Shown piece by piece: positions 12,425-21,741 of a stretch of 38,299 nt of DNA. The position numbers and the translations under genes are program-made. The notes beneath the pieces were generated by a model. The model was not told the origin of the DNA and made no database searches. It worked only from the letters and a program-made list of their open reading frames with translations. Numbering within the stretch: position 1 is the first letter of the stretch; each line of letters starts with the position of its first letter. Source of the DNA: a virus; IMG/VR virus record IMGVR_UViG_3300036845_000114, positions 1-38,299 of that record. One strand, given 5' to 3'.

Positions 12425-13763
12425 CTATAAGCCGTATCCGAAACAATTAGAATTTCACGCGGCGGGCTTGGATTACCGCGAGCGCTTGCTAATGGCAGGC
12501 AATCAACTAGGCAAGACGCTAGCGGCGGGCATGGAAACCGCCATGCACTTGACCGGGCAATACCCGCCCGATTGGCCCGGGCGCCATTGGCGCCGCCCCG
12601 TGGTGGGGTGGGCGGCGGGGGTTACGGGCGAGTCAACGCGCGATAACCCGCAACGCATTTTGCTTGGGCGCCCCGGCGAATTTGGTACCGGTGCGATTCC
12701 GAAAGATTTAATTATCGATCATACAAGCTCGCGCGGCATGGCGGATGCGCTCGATACCGTGCGCGTGCGCCATATTTCCGGCGATGTTTCTACGCTGCAA
12801 TTTAAAGCGTATGAGAAGGGCCGCGAGAAATGGCAAGGGGAAACGCTAGACTTTGTTTGGTTTGACGAAGAGCCGCCCGAAGATATCTATACGGAAGGCT
12901 TGACGCGGACCAACGCTACCGGGGGCATGACGTTTATTACCTTTACGCCGCTCCAAGGTATTACGGGTGTCGTGCGCCGCTTCATTATCGATAAACAAAT
13001 CGGCACACACTTTACGCAAATGGCGATAGATGACGCGGCGCACTTCACGCCCGCGCAGCGCGACGCAATCATAGGCAGTTACAAGATTTATGAGCGCGAC
13101 GCCCGCACTAAGGGCATTCCACAACTTGGGAGCGGCCGCGTGTTTCCAGTGAATGACGATGACTTGCGGGTGAAGGCCTTCGCCATCCCCGACCATTGGC
13201 CGCAGATCGCCGGGCTAGATTTCGGGTGGGACCATCCGAGCGCGGCGGCGCGGCTCGCATGGGATCGCGATAACGATATTTTGTATGTCACCGCGATTAA
13301 GCGCGCGCGCGAGAACACGCCAACCATGTTTGCCGCGAGCGTGAAAGCTTGGGGCGCCTGGTTGCCGTGGGCCTGGCCGCATGACGGCTTGCAACACGAC
13401 AAGGGCAGCGGTGAGCAATTGGCCGCGCAGTACCGCGAGCAAGGCTTAAACCTTTTGCGCGTGCGCGCCACCTTTCCCGATGGCAGCAACGGCTTAGAAG
13501 CCGGAGTCACGGAAATGTTAGACCGCATGCAAACCGGTCGATTGTTGGTCTTCGATCATTTAGCGGATTGGTTCGAAGAGTTTAATTTGTACCATCGCAA
13601 AGAGGGCCTAATCGTCAAGCTAAACGACGATTTAATGAGCGCAACACGCTACGCCATGATGATGCGCCGATTTGCGAGCGTGGCGAGCAAGCTTATTCCC
13701 CGCCCGCACTTTGAACGGCTCTTCGTCGGGCGTAACGGTGATGAACACGGTTGGATGATGTAA
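12336..13763 (+). CDS. terminase large subunit
   Basis: The packaging ATPase and nuclease, 475 aa if begun at TTG 12336; TTG 12369, 12378 or 12393 are other options, as no ATG precedes the conserved part. YKPYPKQLEFH leads into Walker A G55-NQLGKT-61, then Walker B LDFVWFDEE (171-179). The RNase H-like nuclease part starts with IAGLDFGWDHP (D295), followed by the PHDG aspartate near residue 365. Length and motifs fit complete, active large terminases of P22/BcepC6B-type phages. It cuts concatemers and drives DNA into procapsids through the portal at 14071. Confidence 0.9.
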   Translation: MQPSNISEARLLEILTRELLKRRARNQLTSYKPYPKQLEFHAAGLDYRERLLMAGNQLGKTLAAGMETAMHLTGQYPPDWPGRHWRRPVVGWAAGVTGESTRDNPQRILLGRPGEFGTGAIPKDLIIDHTSSRGMADALDTVRVRHISGDVSTLQFKAYEKGREKWQGETLDFVWFDEEPPEDIYTEGLTRTNATGGMTFITFTPLQGITGVVRRFIIDKQIGTHFTQMAIDDAAHFTPAQRDAIIGSYKIYERDARTKGIPQLGSGRVFPVNDDDLRVKAFAIPDHWPQIAGLDFGWDHPSAAARLAWDRDNDILYVTAIKRARENTPTMFAASVKAWGAWLPWAWPHDGLQHDKGSGEQLAAQYREQGLNLLRVRATFPDGSNGLEAGVTEMLDRMQTGRLLVFDHLADWFEEFNLYHRKEGLIVKLNDDLMSATRYAMMMRRFASVASKLIPRPHFERLFVGRNGDEHGWMM

Positions 13764-13765
13764 CT

Positions 13766-14071
13766 ATGGCCGCCGTAATTTCTCGCAAACAATCGCGCGA
13801 CCCGGGCGCCAAATTTGCGGCGGGCGATTCCGCGCGCTTTAGCGGGCAATCGGCCGACCGCAGCGTATCGGGCGATATGGACGTTAAAGTAGTCGACCCG
13901 TGGAGCAATAAGCACAAAGTGACTAGCACGGATTCGCGCGGGCAACCATACGAAGGCGCGAGCATGCACTTGCCTACCGCGCGCGTAGAGCGACCGGAAC
14001 AAAAATTTATGGGCGCAATGCGCCCCGCAAAACAATTCGAAGCGTATCACCATACGTTAAGCAAGGCTTAA
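13766..14071 (+). CDS. hypothetical late protein
   Basis: A 101-aa protein from ATG 13766, just after the terminase stop. It is hydrophilic and basic (SRKQSRDPGAKFAAGDSARF), with HLPTARVERPEQKFM toward the end. It shares the polar style of the products at 10908 and 11110, without clear alignment. It lies between terminase and portal and overlaps the portal start by one base, so it is probably packaging- or head-related. Confidence 0.5.
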   Translation: MAAVISRKQSRDPGAKFAAGDSARFSGQSADRSVSGDMDVKVVDPWSNKHKVTSTDSRGQPYEGASMHLPTARVERPEQKFMGAMRPAKQFEAYHHTLSKA

Positions 14072-16251
14072 TGCCGACGATTCCGCGCGACCTGGAACGC
14101 CAAGCAACGACAGATAGAGAAATATTTAACGAATGCCGCGAGCGATTACGCATCGCCACGGAAGCGGAAAACCAAAACCGCGCGAACGGGATTGAAGCGC
14201 AACAATTTCGCGATGGGCGTCAATGGCCCGATGATTTATATAACCAGCGCAAAATTGATAAGCGCCCCTCGCTTACCATCAATCATACGAATACTTTTGT
14301 GCGCCGTGTTGTTAACAACATGCGCCAAGAGCGCCCGCGCATCAAGGTCCACCCGGTAGGCGATGGCGCCGACGTGCCGAAGGCGCAAGTTATTTCGGGG
14401 CTTATCCGCCATATCGAAAACATTTCGAATGCTTCCGTGGCGTACGACACGGGCGGGGAATCGGCCGTTACGATTGGTTGGGGCTACTGGCGCGTCATGT
14501 CGGATTACTTGGCGCCGGATTCTTTCGACCAAGAATTAAAAATCGTTCCTATTCGAAACACTTTCACGGTGTACTTCGACCCGACTAGCACCATGCCAGC
14601 CGGGGAAGATGCGGAATGGTGCATTTTAACCTACAAGATGAAGCGCCAAGACTACGCGCGCGAATACCCGGACGCGGATAACGTCGAATTTCAACGCACG
14701 GGCAACGGCGATGAAATGAGCGAATGGGAAACGAAAGAAGAGATACGGCTAGCAGAGTATTACCGGGTTAGAAAGGATGCCGACACGCTCTATCAAATGA
14801 GCAACGGTATGGCGCTATTCGCCGATCAAATCGATGAGCTAAGCGCCGATCTATCCGCCGCCAAGGTAACGAAGGTGAAGGGCCCGGGCGGCAAGGTAGT
14901 TAGCCGTCCAACGGTGCGCCGTTGCGTCGAATGGTTCCGCTTGAACGGGCAAGAAATAGTCGACAAGCGCACGCGCAGCGAAGACCCGTTGCCCGATCAA
15001 TGGATTCCGGTAATACGTTGCGAGGGCAACGTCATAGACTTAAACGGCACGGTGCGCCGTAAGGGCATGGTCGCGGATTTGATGGACCCGGCGCGCATGT
15101 ACAACTATTGGCGCACCATGGAAACGGAATTGCTCGCGCTCGCACCGAAGGCGCCGTTTATCGTCGCGGCCGGGCAATTGGATGGGCACCCGGAATGGAA
15201 GGACGCCAACCAAAAGCCCTACTCGGCGTTGGTGTATGAGCCCGCCTTCGTTGAACAGCCGGACGGTAGCAAACAAGTTTTGCCGCCCCCAACACGTATG
15301 CCAGCGGTGCCGGTGCCAGCGGGCGCCGTGCAAGCGGCCCAAGGCGCGCAGCAAGATTTAATGGCCGTTGCCGGGATGCCGCATGACCCCGTAGCAGATG
15401 TGCCGGGGGCGGCAATCTCGGGCGTAGCTCTTCAACGGCGCCAAGCCTTGTCCGACATTTCGCATTATCAATACTACGACAACCAAACGCGGGCCATTGC
15501 GCACACCGGCAAGATTCTTTTGCAGCTAATCCCGTTTTATTACTCAACGGCGCGCATGCAACGGATTATCGGCGAAGACGGCGTGCCGCAAATGGTTGGC
15601 ATCAATCAACCGCAAACCCAAGGCGTGGGCCCCGATGGCGTCGCCATCCAAGCGGTAAAAAATGATTTGAGTATCGGCCGCTATGACGTGGTGATGGACA
15701 CGGGCCCCGGCTATGAAACCAAGCGCCTAGAGGGCGCCGAGTCAATGGTAGAGCTACTAAAAACGCCGCTCGCCGAGCCTATCGTGAAAGTCGGCGCCGA
15801 TATCGTGGTGCGCAATATGGATTTCGCCGGGGCATCGGATTTAGCCGACCGCTTGGCGCCGATGAATCCGCAAGGCATGCAACAAGCCATCGCGAATTTG
15901 CCGAAAGAAGCGCAGAACATTGTTTCGACGCTACAGCAACAAAACCAGCAATTGACAACGCAAGTACAGCACTTGCAGCTTGAAATTAAATATAAATCCG
16001 ATATCGAACACGGTTGGCAGCAAGTAGAGCGCGAGAAACAACACGCGCACTCTAAAGAAGTTCAAGTCAAAGCGGAAACCGCAATTACCGACACGCACAC
16101 CAAAGCGCAGACGGCACGCGACGTTGCCGAGATCAATCAAGCGGGCAAGCTCATTGATTCCGAAGCGCAGCGCGGCCATGACCGGCGCGCGCAAGATAAA
16201 GAATTAGCCGCCGCCGCATCCGCAGAAAAAGCTAACGGCGCGGCAAAGTAA
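14071..16251 (+). CDS. portal protein (P22 gp1-like)
   Basis: A 726-aa protein. Early residues (QQFRDGRQWPDDLYNQRKID, then RPSLTINHTNTFVRRVVNNMRQ) and IRHIENISNA are characteristic of P22-type portals; length matches P22 gp1 (725 aa). A long Gln/Glu/Lys helical C-terminal part, about 610-720, corresponds to the P22 barrel region. It forms the dodecameric vertex ring through which DNA enters and leaves. A hairpin follows the stop. Confidence 0.9.
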   Translation: MPTIPRDLERQATTDREIFNECRERLRIATEAENQNRANGIEAQQFRDGRQWPDDLYNQRKIDKRPSLTINHTNTFVRRVVNNMRQERPRIKVHPVGDGADVPKAQVISGLIRHIENISNASVAYDTGGESAVTIGWGYWRVMSDYLAPDSFDQELKIVPIRNTFTVYFDPTSTMPAGEDAEWCILTYKMKRQDYAREYPDADNVEFQRTGNGDEMSEWETKEEIRLAEYYRVRKDADTLYQMSNGMALFADQIDELSADLSAAKVTKVKGPGGKVVSRPTVRRCVEWFRLNGQEIVDKRTRSEDPLPDQWIPVIRCEGNVIDLNGTVRRKGMVADLMDPARMYNYWRTMETELLALAPKAPFIVAAGQLDGHPEWKDANQKPYSALVYEPAFVEQPDGSKQVLPPPTRMPAVPVPAGAVQAAQGAQQDLMAVAGMPHDPVADVPGAAISGVALQRRQALSDISHYQYYDNQTRAIAHTGKILLQLIPFYYSTARMQRIIGEDGVPQMVGINQPQTQGVGPDGVAIQAVKNDLSIGRYDVVMDTGPGYETKRLEGAESMVELLKTPLAEPIVKVGADIVVRNMDFAGASDLADRLAPMNPQGMQQAIANLPKEAQNIVSTLQQQNQQLTTQVQHLQLEIKYKSDIEHGWQQVEREKQHAHSKEVQVKAETAITDTHTKAQTARDVAEINQAGKLIDSEAQRGHDRRAQDKELAAAASAEKANGAAK

Positions 16252-16277
16252 ACCCTAGGTCTAGCTAGGTCGGTGAG

Positions 16278-16303
16278 AAGGGGGCACCGTAAAAATGCCC
16301 CTT
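16278..16303 (+). terminator. possible weak terminator/hairpin after portal
   Basis: AAGGGGGCA pairs with TGCCCCTT across a 9-base loop (16278-16303), followed by a moderately T-rich stretch (AATTTTCTTT). It could attenuate or process mRNA between the portal and the abundant scaffold and coat genes. Confidence 0.45.
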
Positions 16304-16349
16304 GCCAATTTTCTTTAAGAGCAAGTCGCTTAACCGCGAAGGATGACGT

Positions 16350-17387
16350 ATGGGCAAAGTAATTACGGGCGCGGGCCTAAATGATTTTATTTCCAGCGGC
16401 AAGGTCGAAGAGATCAAAGACGCGCCGAAAGCGAAGGCGGCGAAAGAAGCGCCAGCGCTCGAAGTAGTGAAAATCGCCGGCGATGGTGGCGGCGATAAAA
16501 AAGCGGAACCGAAAGAAGATGACGCGCCCGCCGAAGAGCTTAGTAGCGCGGAAGAAATTGAAGCGGCGATAAAGGGCAGCGACGCGCTCGCCGATTACGT
16601 CACCAAGAAAAACGCGACGATTAATCGCAAGCACGCGCAAATGCGCGAAGCGCAAAAGGCCGCCGATGAGGCGGAAGAGTTTGCAAAAGGACAATACACG
16701 CGCGCGCGTCTAGCCGAAGATCGCGCCGCGCAGATCGAAAGAGAGTTAGCAGATTTTAGAGCTAAGGCCGCGCCAGCGGCAGAGAAAGCGCCGGAGATGG
16801 TTAAACCGGACCCGGCAAAGTTTTACGATGATAAAGGGCAATTTAAGGCGTTTGAATACGCGGAAGAGTTAGCAAGTTATGCCGCTAAAAAAGCGGTGGA
16901 AGAGGATCGCGCGAAGGTAGTAGCGGAACAACAAGCGGCGCAACTCGCCGCAGCGGAAGCGCAAGCACGGGCTCGCGTCGCCGCATCGATTAAGAAGTAT
17001 CCCGATTTTGAGCATGTCTTAGGTGAAACGGACACGCGTCTACATACGCGCGTACTCGAATACCTAAGCGCAAGCGATTACATCGGTGATGTTTCTTACT
17101 ACCTCGCTAAGCACCCCGATTACGTCGAGCGTATCAACAAACTAAACCCGCTTAAGGCAATCGCCGAGATCGGGAAACTTGAATTGACCTTCGAGCCGAA
17201 GACCGAAGACACAACTAAAAAAGTTGTGGAAGAAGTCGCGGCAACGAAGGTTGCCCAGGGAGCGCCCCCGCCCATCAAGCCGCTAACCGCATCGGGTGCC
17301 GTGAATGTCAACACGGACCCCGCAAAAATGTCGTTTCGCGATTTGAGAGCTTACGAAAGATCGCGCGCCGCATCTAAGCGCCGCTAA
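16350..17387 (+). CDS. scaffolding protein
   Basis: A 345-aa, highly charged, Ala/Glu/Lys-rich, helical protein lacking a globular core: coiled-coil stretches at about 75-145 and 180-215, and a short basic C-terminus (RAYERSRAASKRR). A basic helix-turn-helix at the C-terminus is what P22 gp8 uses to bind coat. Position between portal and coat is canonical. It should direct procapsid assembly and exit before packaging. Confidence 0.8.
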   Translation: MGKVITGAGLNDFISSGKVEEIKDAPKAKAAKEAPALEVVKIAGDGGGDKKAEPKEDDAPAEELSSAEEIEAAIKGSDALADYVTKKNATINRKHAQMREAQKAADEAEEFAKGQYTRARLAEDRAAQIERELADFRAKAAPAAEKAPEMVKPDPAKFYDDKGQFKAFEYAEELASYAAKKAVEEDRAKVVAEQQAAQLAAAEAQARARVAASIKKYPDFEHVLGETDTRLHTRVLEYLSASDYIGDVSYYLAKHPDYVERINKLNPLKAIAEIGKLELTFEPKTEDTTKKVVEEVAATKVAQGAPPPIKPLTASGAVNVNTDPAKMSFRDLRAYERSRAASKRR

Positions 17388-17427
17388 CTTTTTCGCGCTT
17401 CCTAAAACCCTTTAGGAGCAAATATCG

Positions 17428-18783
17428 ATGGCTAATAACCTTCTCACTATGAGCTATATCACCAATGAAGCTCTAGTGGTTTTAGAAAATGAATTGGTGA
17501 TAGCTAACCGGGTGGAGCGCCAATACTCGAATGAGTATGCGCAAACCGGCGCGAAAGTCGGTAACACCGTCAACATTCGCCGCCCGCCCCGTTACATCGG
17601 TACTTATGGGCCACCGCTCAACGTTGAAGACACTAATGAAACGTTTTTGCAGGTCGCGCTTAATTATCAGTTCCATGTTGACGTTCAATTCACCACGCAA
17701 GATTTGGCGCTATCCATGGACATGTTCAAGAAACGCGTGTTGCGGCCGCAAATCGCAGCGGTTGCAAACCGCATCGATAGCGACACCGCACAATATGCAT
17801 TCTTGAATACCGCCACCACGTTGGGACAATTTGGCACTAGCCCGGCTAGCTACAAAATTTTCTCCGACGCGCGCGCGTATCTCGCGGCCGAAGCATGCCC
17901 AACGGAAGGCGAAAAGAATTGCATATTGGACCCGGTGAGCATGTCGGCGGCAACCGATGCCATCAAGGGATTGTTTAACCCGCAAGTGCAAATCGGCGAG
18001 TACGTCGAGAAGGGTTTGATAGCGCGGCAGTTCGCCGGGCTCGATTGGTGGGAAGACCAGAATGTGCCCACCTTCCAAACCGGCATCCAAGGCGGCGCGC
18101 CTACCGTCACGGCAACCCCGGGCGGCACTGCGCTTATTTCCACGGGATGGGTACAGCAAGGCACGCTAAATACTGGCGGTTGGACCGCTAGCACGGGCGT
18201 TGTCAAAGTTGGCGACACCATCCAAATTGCGGGCGTCTTTCCGGTTAATCCGCAAAACCGTTTGCAGTACGGAAAGATTCTTAAACAATTCGTTGTGTTG
18301 CCGCCCGGTGGCTTCGTCACGCCCGCGAACGGCGCAGCGGTTCCCGGTCTTACCTTCGGCGCCGCAACGCTGGCTAACGGAACTTTCACCCCGGCAACCG
18401 GTGTGTATACCTCCACCGCTGGCGGCTTGCTCACGCTCACGATTGGTGAGGCGGTGATAAGCGGCGGGCAGTTCCAGAACGTCACGGCGGCACCGGCTGC
18501 TAATGCGGTAATTACCGTGAACGGTGGAACCGGTAACGCGAACGTCACAAGCCCGCAAGGCTTGGTGTTTCACAAATATGCTTACGCATTGGCGTTTGCA
18601 GATTTGCCGTTGCCGCAAGGCGTAGAAATGGCGGTGCGTGCTTACGACGATGAAGATGTAGGCATGTCCATACGTTGCGTAACGCAATACACGATTAACA
18701 ACGATAGCGAGCCAACGCGCGCAGACGTGCTGTATGGCCCCGCGTCGCTGTACCGCTCGCTCGGCATTCGCATAGCCGGTTAA
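17428..18783 (+). CDS. major coat protein (P22 gp5-like)
   Basis: A 451-aa protein preceded by TTAGGAGCAA. MANNLLTMSYITNEALVVLE begins a P22-type coat N-arm, and the QYSNEYAQTGAKVGNTVNIR pattern is typical. The Gly/Thr/Pro-rich section at about 225-375 probably forms the inserted (I-domain-like) beta region; the C-terminal part resumes the HK97 fold. It makes the icosahedral shell. It is the likely main client of the GroES-like protein, because P22-like coats need the GroE machinery. Confidence 0.88.
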   Translation: MANNLLTMSYITNEALVVLENELVIANRVERQYSNEYAQTGAKVGNTVNIRRPPRYIGTYGPPLNVEDTNETFLQVALNYQFHVDVQFTTQDLALSMDMFKKRVLRPQIAAVANRIDSDTAQYAFLNTATTLGQFGTSPASYKIFSDARAYLAAEACPTEGEKNCILDPVSMSAATDAIKGLFNPQVQIGEYVEKGLIARQFAGLDWWEDQNVPTFQTGIQGGAPTVTATPGGTALISTGWVQQGTLNTGGWTASTGVVKVGDTIQIAGVFPVNPQNRLQYGKILKQFVVLPPGGFVTPANGAAVPGLTFGAATLANGTFTPATGVYTSTAGGLLTLTIGEAVISGGQFQNVTAAPAANAVITVNGGTGNANVTSPQGLVFHKYAYALAFADLPLPQGVEMAVRAYDDEDVGMSIRCVTQYTINNDSEPTRADVLYGPASLYRSLGIRIAG

Positions 18784-18798
18784 TAGGAGTCAATTAAA

Positions 18799-19260
18799 AT
18801 GCCAACTGTAAATCCAGGACCGGCTATCACTGGCAACGTTAACGCCGTTGCCGGTTTTGTTCCGGTCAATACTCAAACCAGTTCAACGCCCGTTCTTACT
18901 AATGCGCTTCGGCTCATTTGTGAAGCTCGCGCCATGTCCGTTGCCGTTGCCGGTGATGCGGCCGCTATGCCGCTAATCGACGTTGGCACGTATGTAGTGC
19001 AAGCCATCCTAGTAGGCAATGCGGTGGGCGGCTCGGCGGCAACGGCGAGCATTTCTCTAAATAGCGGACCCAATGTAACGGGCACGCAATTTAAAGCGCC
19101 CGCCGTGCTAGCCGGGGTCACCGGACCCACAACGGCAGTAGCGCAAACCGTTACCAACGGCACCGTTATAAATACATCGCAAGTCATGTATGTAAACGTC
19201 GCGGTTGTGGCGGCAGGCGTTACCGTCGACGTATTCGTATACGGGTACGACACAACCTAA
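18799..19260 (+). CDS. probable head decoration/virion protein
   Basis: A 153-aa protein with a strong site (TAGGAGTCA). It is Ala/Val/Thr-rich with alternating strands (ASISLNSGPNVTGTQF; VMYVNVAVVAAGVTVDVFVY), so an all-beta fold is likely. It follows the coat gene and is cut off from downstream genes by a terminator, suggesting high expression like the coat. A decoration role is an inference from position and composition. Confidence 0.55.
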   Translation: MPTVNPGPAITGNVNAVAGFVPVNTQTSSTPVLTNALRLICEARAMSVAVAGDAAAMPLIDVGTYVVQAILVGNAVGGSAATASISLNSGPNVTGTQFKAPAVLAGVTGPTTAVAQTVTNGTVINTSQVMYVNVAVVAAGVTVDVFVYGYDTT

Positions 19261-19281
19261 GCGAAAGTTTTTTCGCCCTTC

Positions 19282-19308
19282 AAGGCCCCTTCGGGGGCCT
19301 TTTTTTTT
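19282..19308 (+). terminator. intrinsic terminator after capsid genes
   Basis: AAGGCCCC-TTCG-GGGGCCTT (19282-19301) with a run of eight T. A smaller hairpin, GCGAAA/TTTCGC, precedes it at 19261-19276. The next gene's AAGGAG (19309-19314) begins right after the T-run. It would lower transcription of the tail genes relative to the coat. Confidence 0.9.
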
Positions 19309-19323
19309 AAGGAGTATTCCCCA

Positions 19324-19674
19324 ATGCCCGGCAGTAGCACAGCACAACGCGGGAACGAACTTTTCGCGCAAGTCATTTATGTCCCCTTAGTCACCGTTCC
19401 CAACGTCGCGGCGAATGCGACCGCAAGCCAAGTAGTCGCCGTTTCCGGCGTGCAAGTCGGCGACTTGATTAGTTGGAATCAACAAGGCGTCGTGACAGGG
19501 CTAGCAGTCGATAATATTTTCGTCAATGCCGCAAATTCTCTTACCTTCTATTGGACTAATTCAACCGTCGCGGCTATCAACGCATCGCCGCCGCAACCTT
19601 TCTTGATTGAAGTCACCCGACCCGAAAACGTGGTTGACGGTGGAATAACCACGCTCGCTAACTCCATTTTTTAA
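19324..19674 (+). CDS. probable virion protein
   Basis: A 116-aa beta-rich protein (VPLVTVPNVAANATASQVVA; VQVGDLISWNQQGVVTGLAV), with a strong AAGGAG. Hydrophobic strands with Asn/Thr turns suggest a structural barrel. No family is recognised. It is the first of the genes after the capsid terminator. Confidence 0.5.
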   Translation: MPGSSTAQRGNELFAQVIYVPLVTVPNVAANATASQVVAVSGVQVGDLISWNQQGVVTGLAVDNIFVNAANSLTFYWTNSTVAAINASPPQPFLIEVTRPENVVDGGITTLANSIF

Positions 19675-19686
19675 AGGCGCACACCT

Positions 19687-20043
19687 ATGGAAACTCGCCG
19701 CTTCGCGCCGCTGTACACTCCCGCATCCGGTCAAACGCCGGGCAGCTTATTGCCGAGCGTAACCGTTGCCGCTGGCGTCGCCGCGCTTCCATCGGCGGTA
19801 TTTCCGGGAACGCTTAATAATCAATTCGTACAAATCCTCATTGCCAATCAAACAACGTCATGGGCCTACGTTAATTTCGGCGTGTTTGGTGCGGTGGTTG
19901 CGGCAACCGTTGCCGCTAGCTTGCCGGTCGCGCCCAATTCGATTCTAGTTGTATCGGTTGCCAATGAAGTTACCGGCGCTAGTGTGATACTCGCGGCGGC
20001 GGGTACGGGCAGCGTTAGCTTTACGCGCGGCGAAGGCATTTAA
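19687..20043 (+). CDS. probable virion protein
   Basis: A 118-aa beta-rich, low-charge protein. It has ...GTLNNQFVQILIANQTTSWA, then Ala/Val strands and an SVSFTRGEGI ending. Such small phage proteins are often decoration or fibre-associated, but this cannot be shown. A 12-base gap from the preceding gene fits co-transcription. Confidence 0.5.
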   Translation: METRRFAPLYTPASGQTPGSLLPSVTVAAGVAALPSAVFPGTLNNQFVQILIANQTTSWAYVNFGVFGAVVAATVAASLPVAPNSILVVSVANEVTGASVILAAAGTGSVSFTRGEGI

Positions 20044-20049
20044 GCTTCG

Positions 20050-21375
20050 ATGGCGCAGCAAATCATTAGCACCGGCACCGGGCCTAACACCGGCACGGGC
20101 GACCCGGGGTTTACCGCGTTTACCAAAGTAAATGCGAACTTCACCGAGCTATACGCGGGCACGGCGCCGCTAGTCGGGCCGGTTGTCATCGGGCCGCCGC
20201 TCGCGGGCGTGGCGTTAACCGTTAACGGCGTCGTGAATCAACCGGCTATGAATGTTCGCTCGGCGGGCGCATCGGGCGCCGCCGATTTTAATTTCGTTGG
20301 CCCGATAGTTGCGCCGCTTGCGTTGGAAGTTCAAAACACCGATACCGGCGCCACGTCGGGCGCAATTGTTTCCGTTGTGAATAGCGCGCATGCGGCCGTA
20401 ATGGAAATAACTAGCACCGGGTATGTCGGTCCCGCCGTGCCGGGCGGCCCAACCGGCGAGCAATGCATAATAGGTAGCTCGGGCGCGATTCCGTTAACGT
20501 TGACTGTAAATCATGCGCCTTTTCTAACCGCGACTAGCGCCGGAAATGTTTCCATTTACGCGCCGACTAGCGGCACCACGCTGGCATTATCCGGTGCCGC
20601 AAGTGCGACCACGAATCCTCTTGTCATTACTACGACTTCGGGCAATTACGGGCTCGCCATAGCTCCCGCTACAACGGCCCAAATCCCCGCAATTGTAATT
20701 CAAAATAATGCCGTTATCAGAGTGTTAGAAATTGGCTATGTGGGTTCAACCGCTGCCGGTGCCTACGGCGCCGCCGCCAATAGTTCATTTATCAATGCAA
20801 GTGCCGGTACCACGGGATTTTCTTTATCTACAAATGACCTAGCTAGGTTAACCGTTAACAGTACCGGAAACGTTACGATTGCCGCGCCATCGAGCGGCAC
20901 GGCGCTAACACTCAATGCTTTCGCCGGTGCATTGTGTATGCAATTAAATGGTTCCGGTGGCGGCGCTTATATGAATGCATCGGGAAGTACCGGCAGTCAA
21001 TTGGCGGTGTGGGATTCATCTAACGCCGCTGGCGGGTACATTCAAATAACCGCGAGCAGTGTAGCAACTAATTATTTTGGCAGCGCGAAAGCACTTATAA
21101 GCGGTTCGCTTAGTGTTAATGACGCGGCGATTCGCGCGGCGGGCTCGATAATCTTGGGCGTTAATGGCGGCACCCCTGCCATAACTCTTACCGCATCTGG
21201 GGGATTTGCATTTGGCGCTGCTGGCGGCTCGCCAGTAGTCACCGGATGGGGCGCGCCCACGGGCTTTAGCCAAATCGCAAATTTTCCAGGCGCGACGGCG
21301 ACGCTTGTTCAATGCTCGCAAGTGATCGCGCGAATTATTGCTGATTTGAAAAACTTCGGCTTCTACGCCGTTTAA
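20050..21375 (+). CDS. fibre-like structural protein
   Basis: A 441-aa protein, starting with a QIISTGTGPNTGTGDPGFTA-type N-terminus (tail/head-fibre anchor style, with NANFTELYA). It then has at least three modules of the form GNV-x-I-x-x-P-x-SG-x-A-L-T-L-N, and a C-terminal cap GWGAPTGFSQIANFPGATAT that returns in the fibre at 32084-33184. It is beta-repeat-rich and probably trimeric. Its location between capsid and connector genes suggests a head fibre, or a chaperoned appendage; receptor binding is inference. Confidence 0.65.
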   Translation: MAQQIISTGTGPNTGTGDPGFTAFTKVNANFTELYAGTAPLVGPVVIGPPLAGVALTVNGVVNQPAMNVRSAGASGAADFNFVGPIVAPLALEVQNTDTGATSGAIVSVVNSAHAAVMEITSTGYVGPAVPGGPTGEQCIIGSSGAIPLTLTVNHAPFLTATSAGNVSIYAPTSGTTLALSGAASATTNPLVITTTSGNYGLAIAPATTAQIPAIVIQNNAVIRVLEIGYVGSTAAGAYGAAANSSFINASAGTTGFSLSTNDLARLTVNSTGNVTIAAPSSGTALTLNAFAGALCMQLNGSGGGAYMNASGSTGSQLAVWDSSNAAGGYIQITASSVATNYFGSAKALISGSLSVNDAAIRAAGSIILGVNGGTPAITLTASGGFAFGAAGGSPVVTGWGAPTGFSQIANFPGATATLVQCSQVIARIIADLKNFGFYAV

Positions 21376-21741
21376 ATGCCGCTCAACGGTCAATGGTTCG
21401 TCGCGAGTCAAATCACGGCGGATGGAAAGTATTTTCCTTTTGGTGGGCCGCAGTGGACCGCAGACGGTGGCGTGCCGAGCGCTTACCCATCAATACCTAT
21501 GCCCAACTTCGTGGGCTTGGATTTCTATACCGCTAGCACGATGTGCTTTGCAAATGGCTTTGTGCCGGAAGTTTTCGGCTATCGGAAAATTCCGACTATC
21601 GCAGCGGGCACGGTGCTTACGCAATCCGCGCCCGCGCAAGCCGTCTTATCTGGTTTGGTGTCGCCACCTAACACGGTGGTTGGCATGACCATCGCCGCGA
21701 ATCCTTTTTTACTTTCCGTAACTCAAGATGAGACGGCTTAA
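21376..21741 (+). CDS. PASTA-like domain protein
   Basis: A 121-aa protein. Residues about 41-108 read MPNFVGLDFYTASTMCFANG, FVPEVFG, then IAAGTVLTQSAPAQAV: the PASTA pattern (PN-x-x-G, helix, strand, x-x-G-x-V-x-x-Q-x-P). PASTA domains bind peptidoglycan fragments or beta-lactams in bacterial kinases and PBPs. In a phage virion this would suit cell-wall contact, but the domain is also used as a plain scaffold. The gene starts directly after the previous stop. Confidence 0.6.
   Translation: MPLNGQWFVASQITADGKYFPFGGPQWTADGGVPSAYPSIPMPNFVGLDFYTASTMCFANGFVPEVFGYRKIPTIAAGTVLTQSAPAQAVLSGLVSPPNTVVGMTIAANPFLLSVTQDETA

Noticed and set aside
17850-18548. 232-codon minus-strand ORF opposite the coat gene
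   Set aside because: It is a mirror of GC-rich codon use in the coat gene: Pro/Thr/Val-rich with no start signal and no domain.
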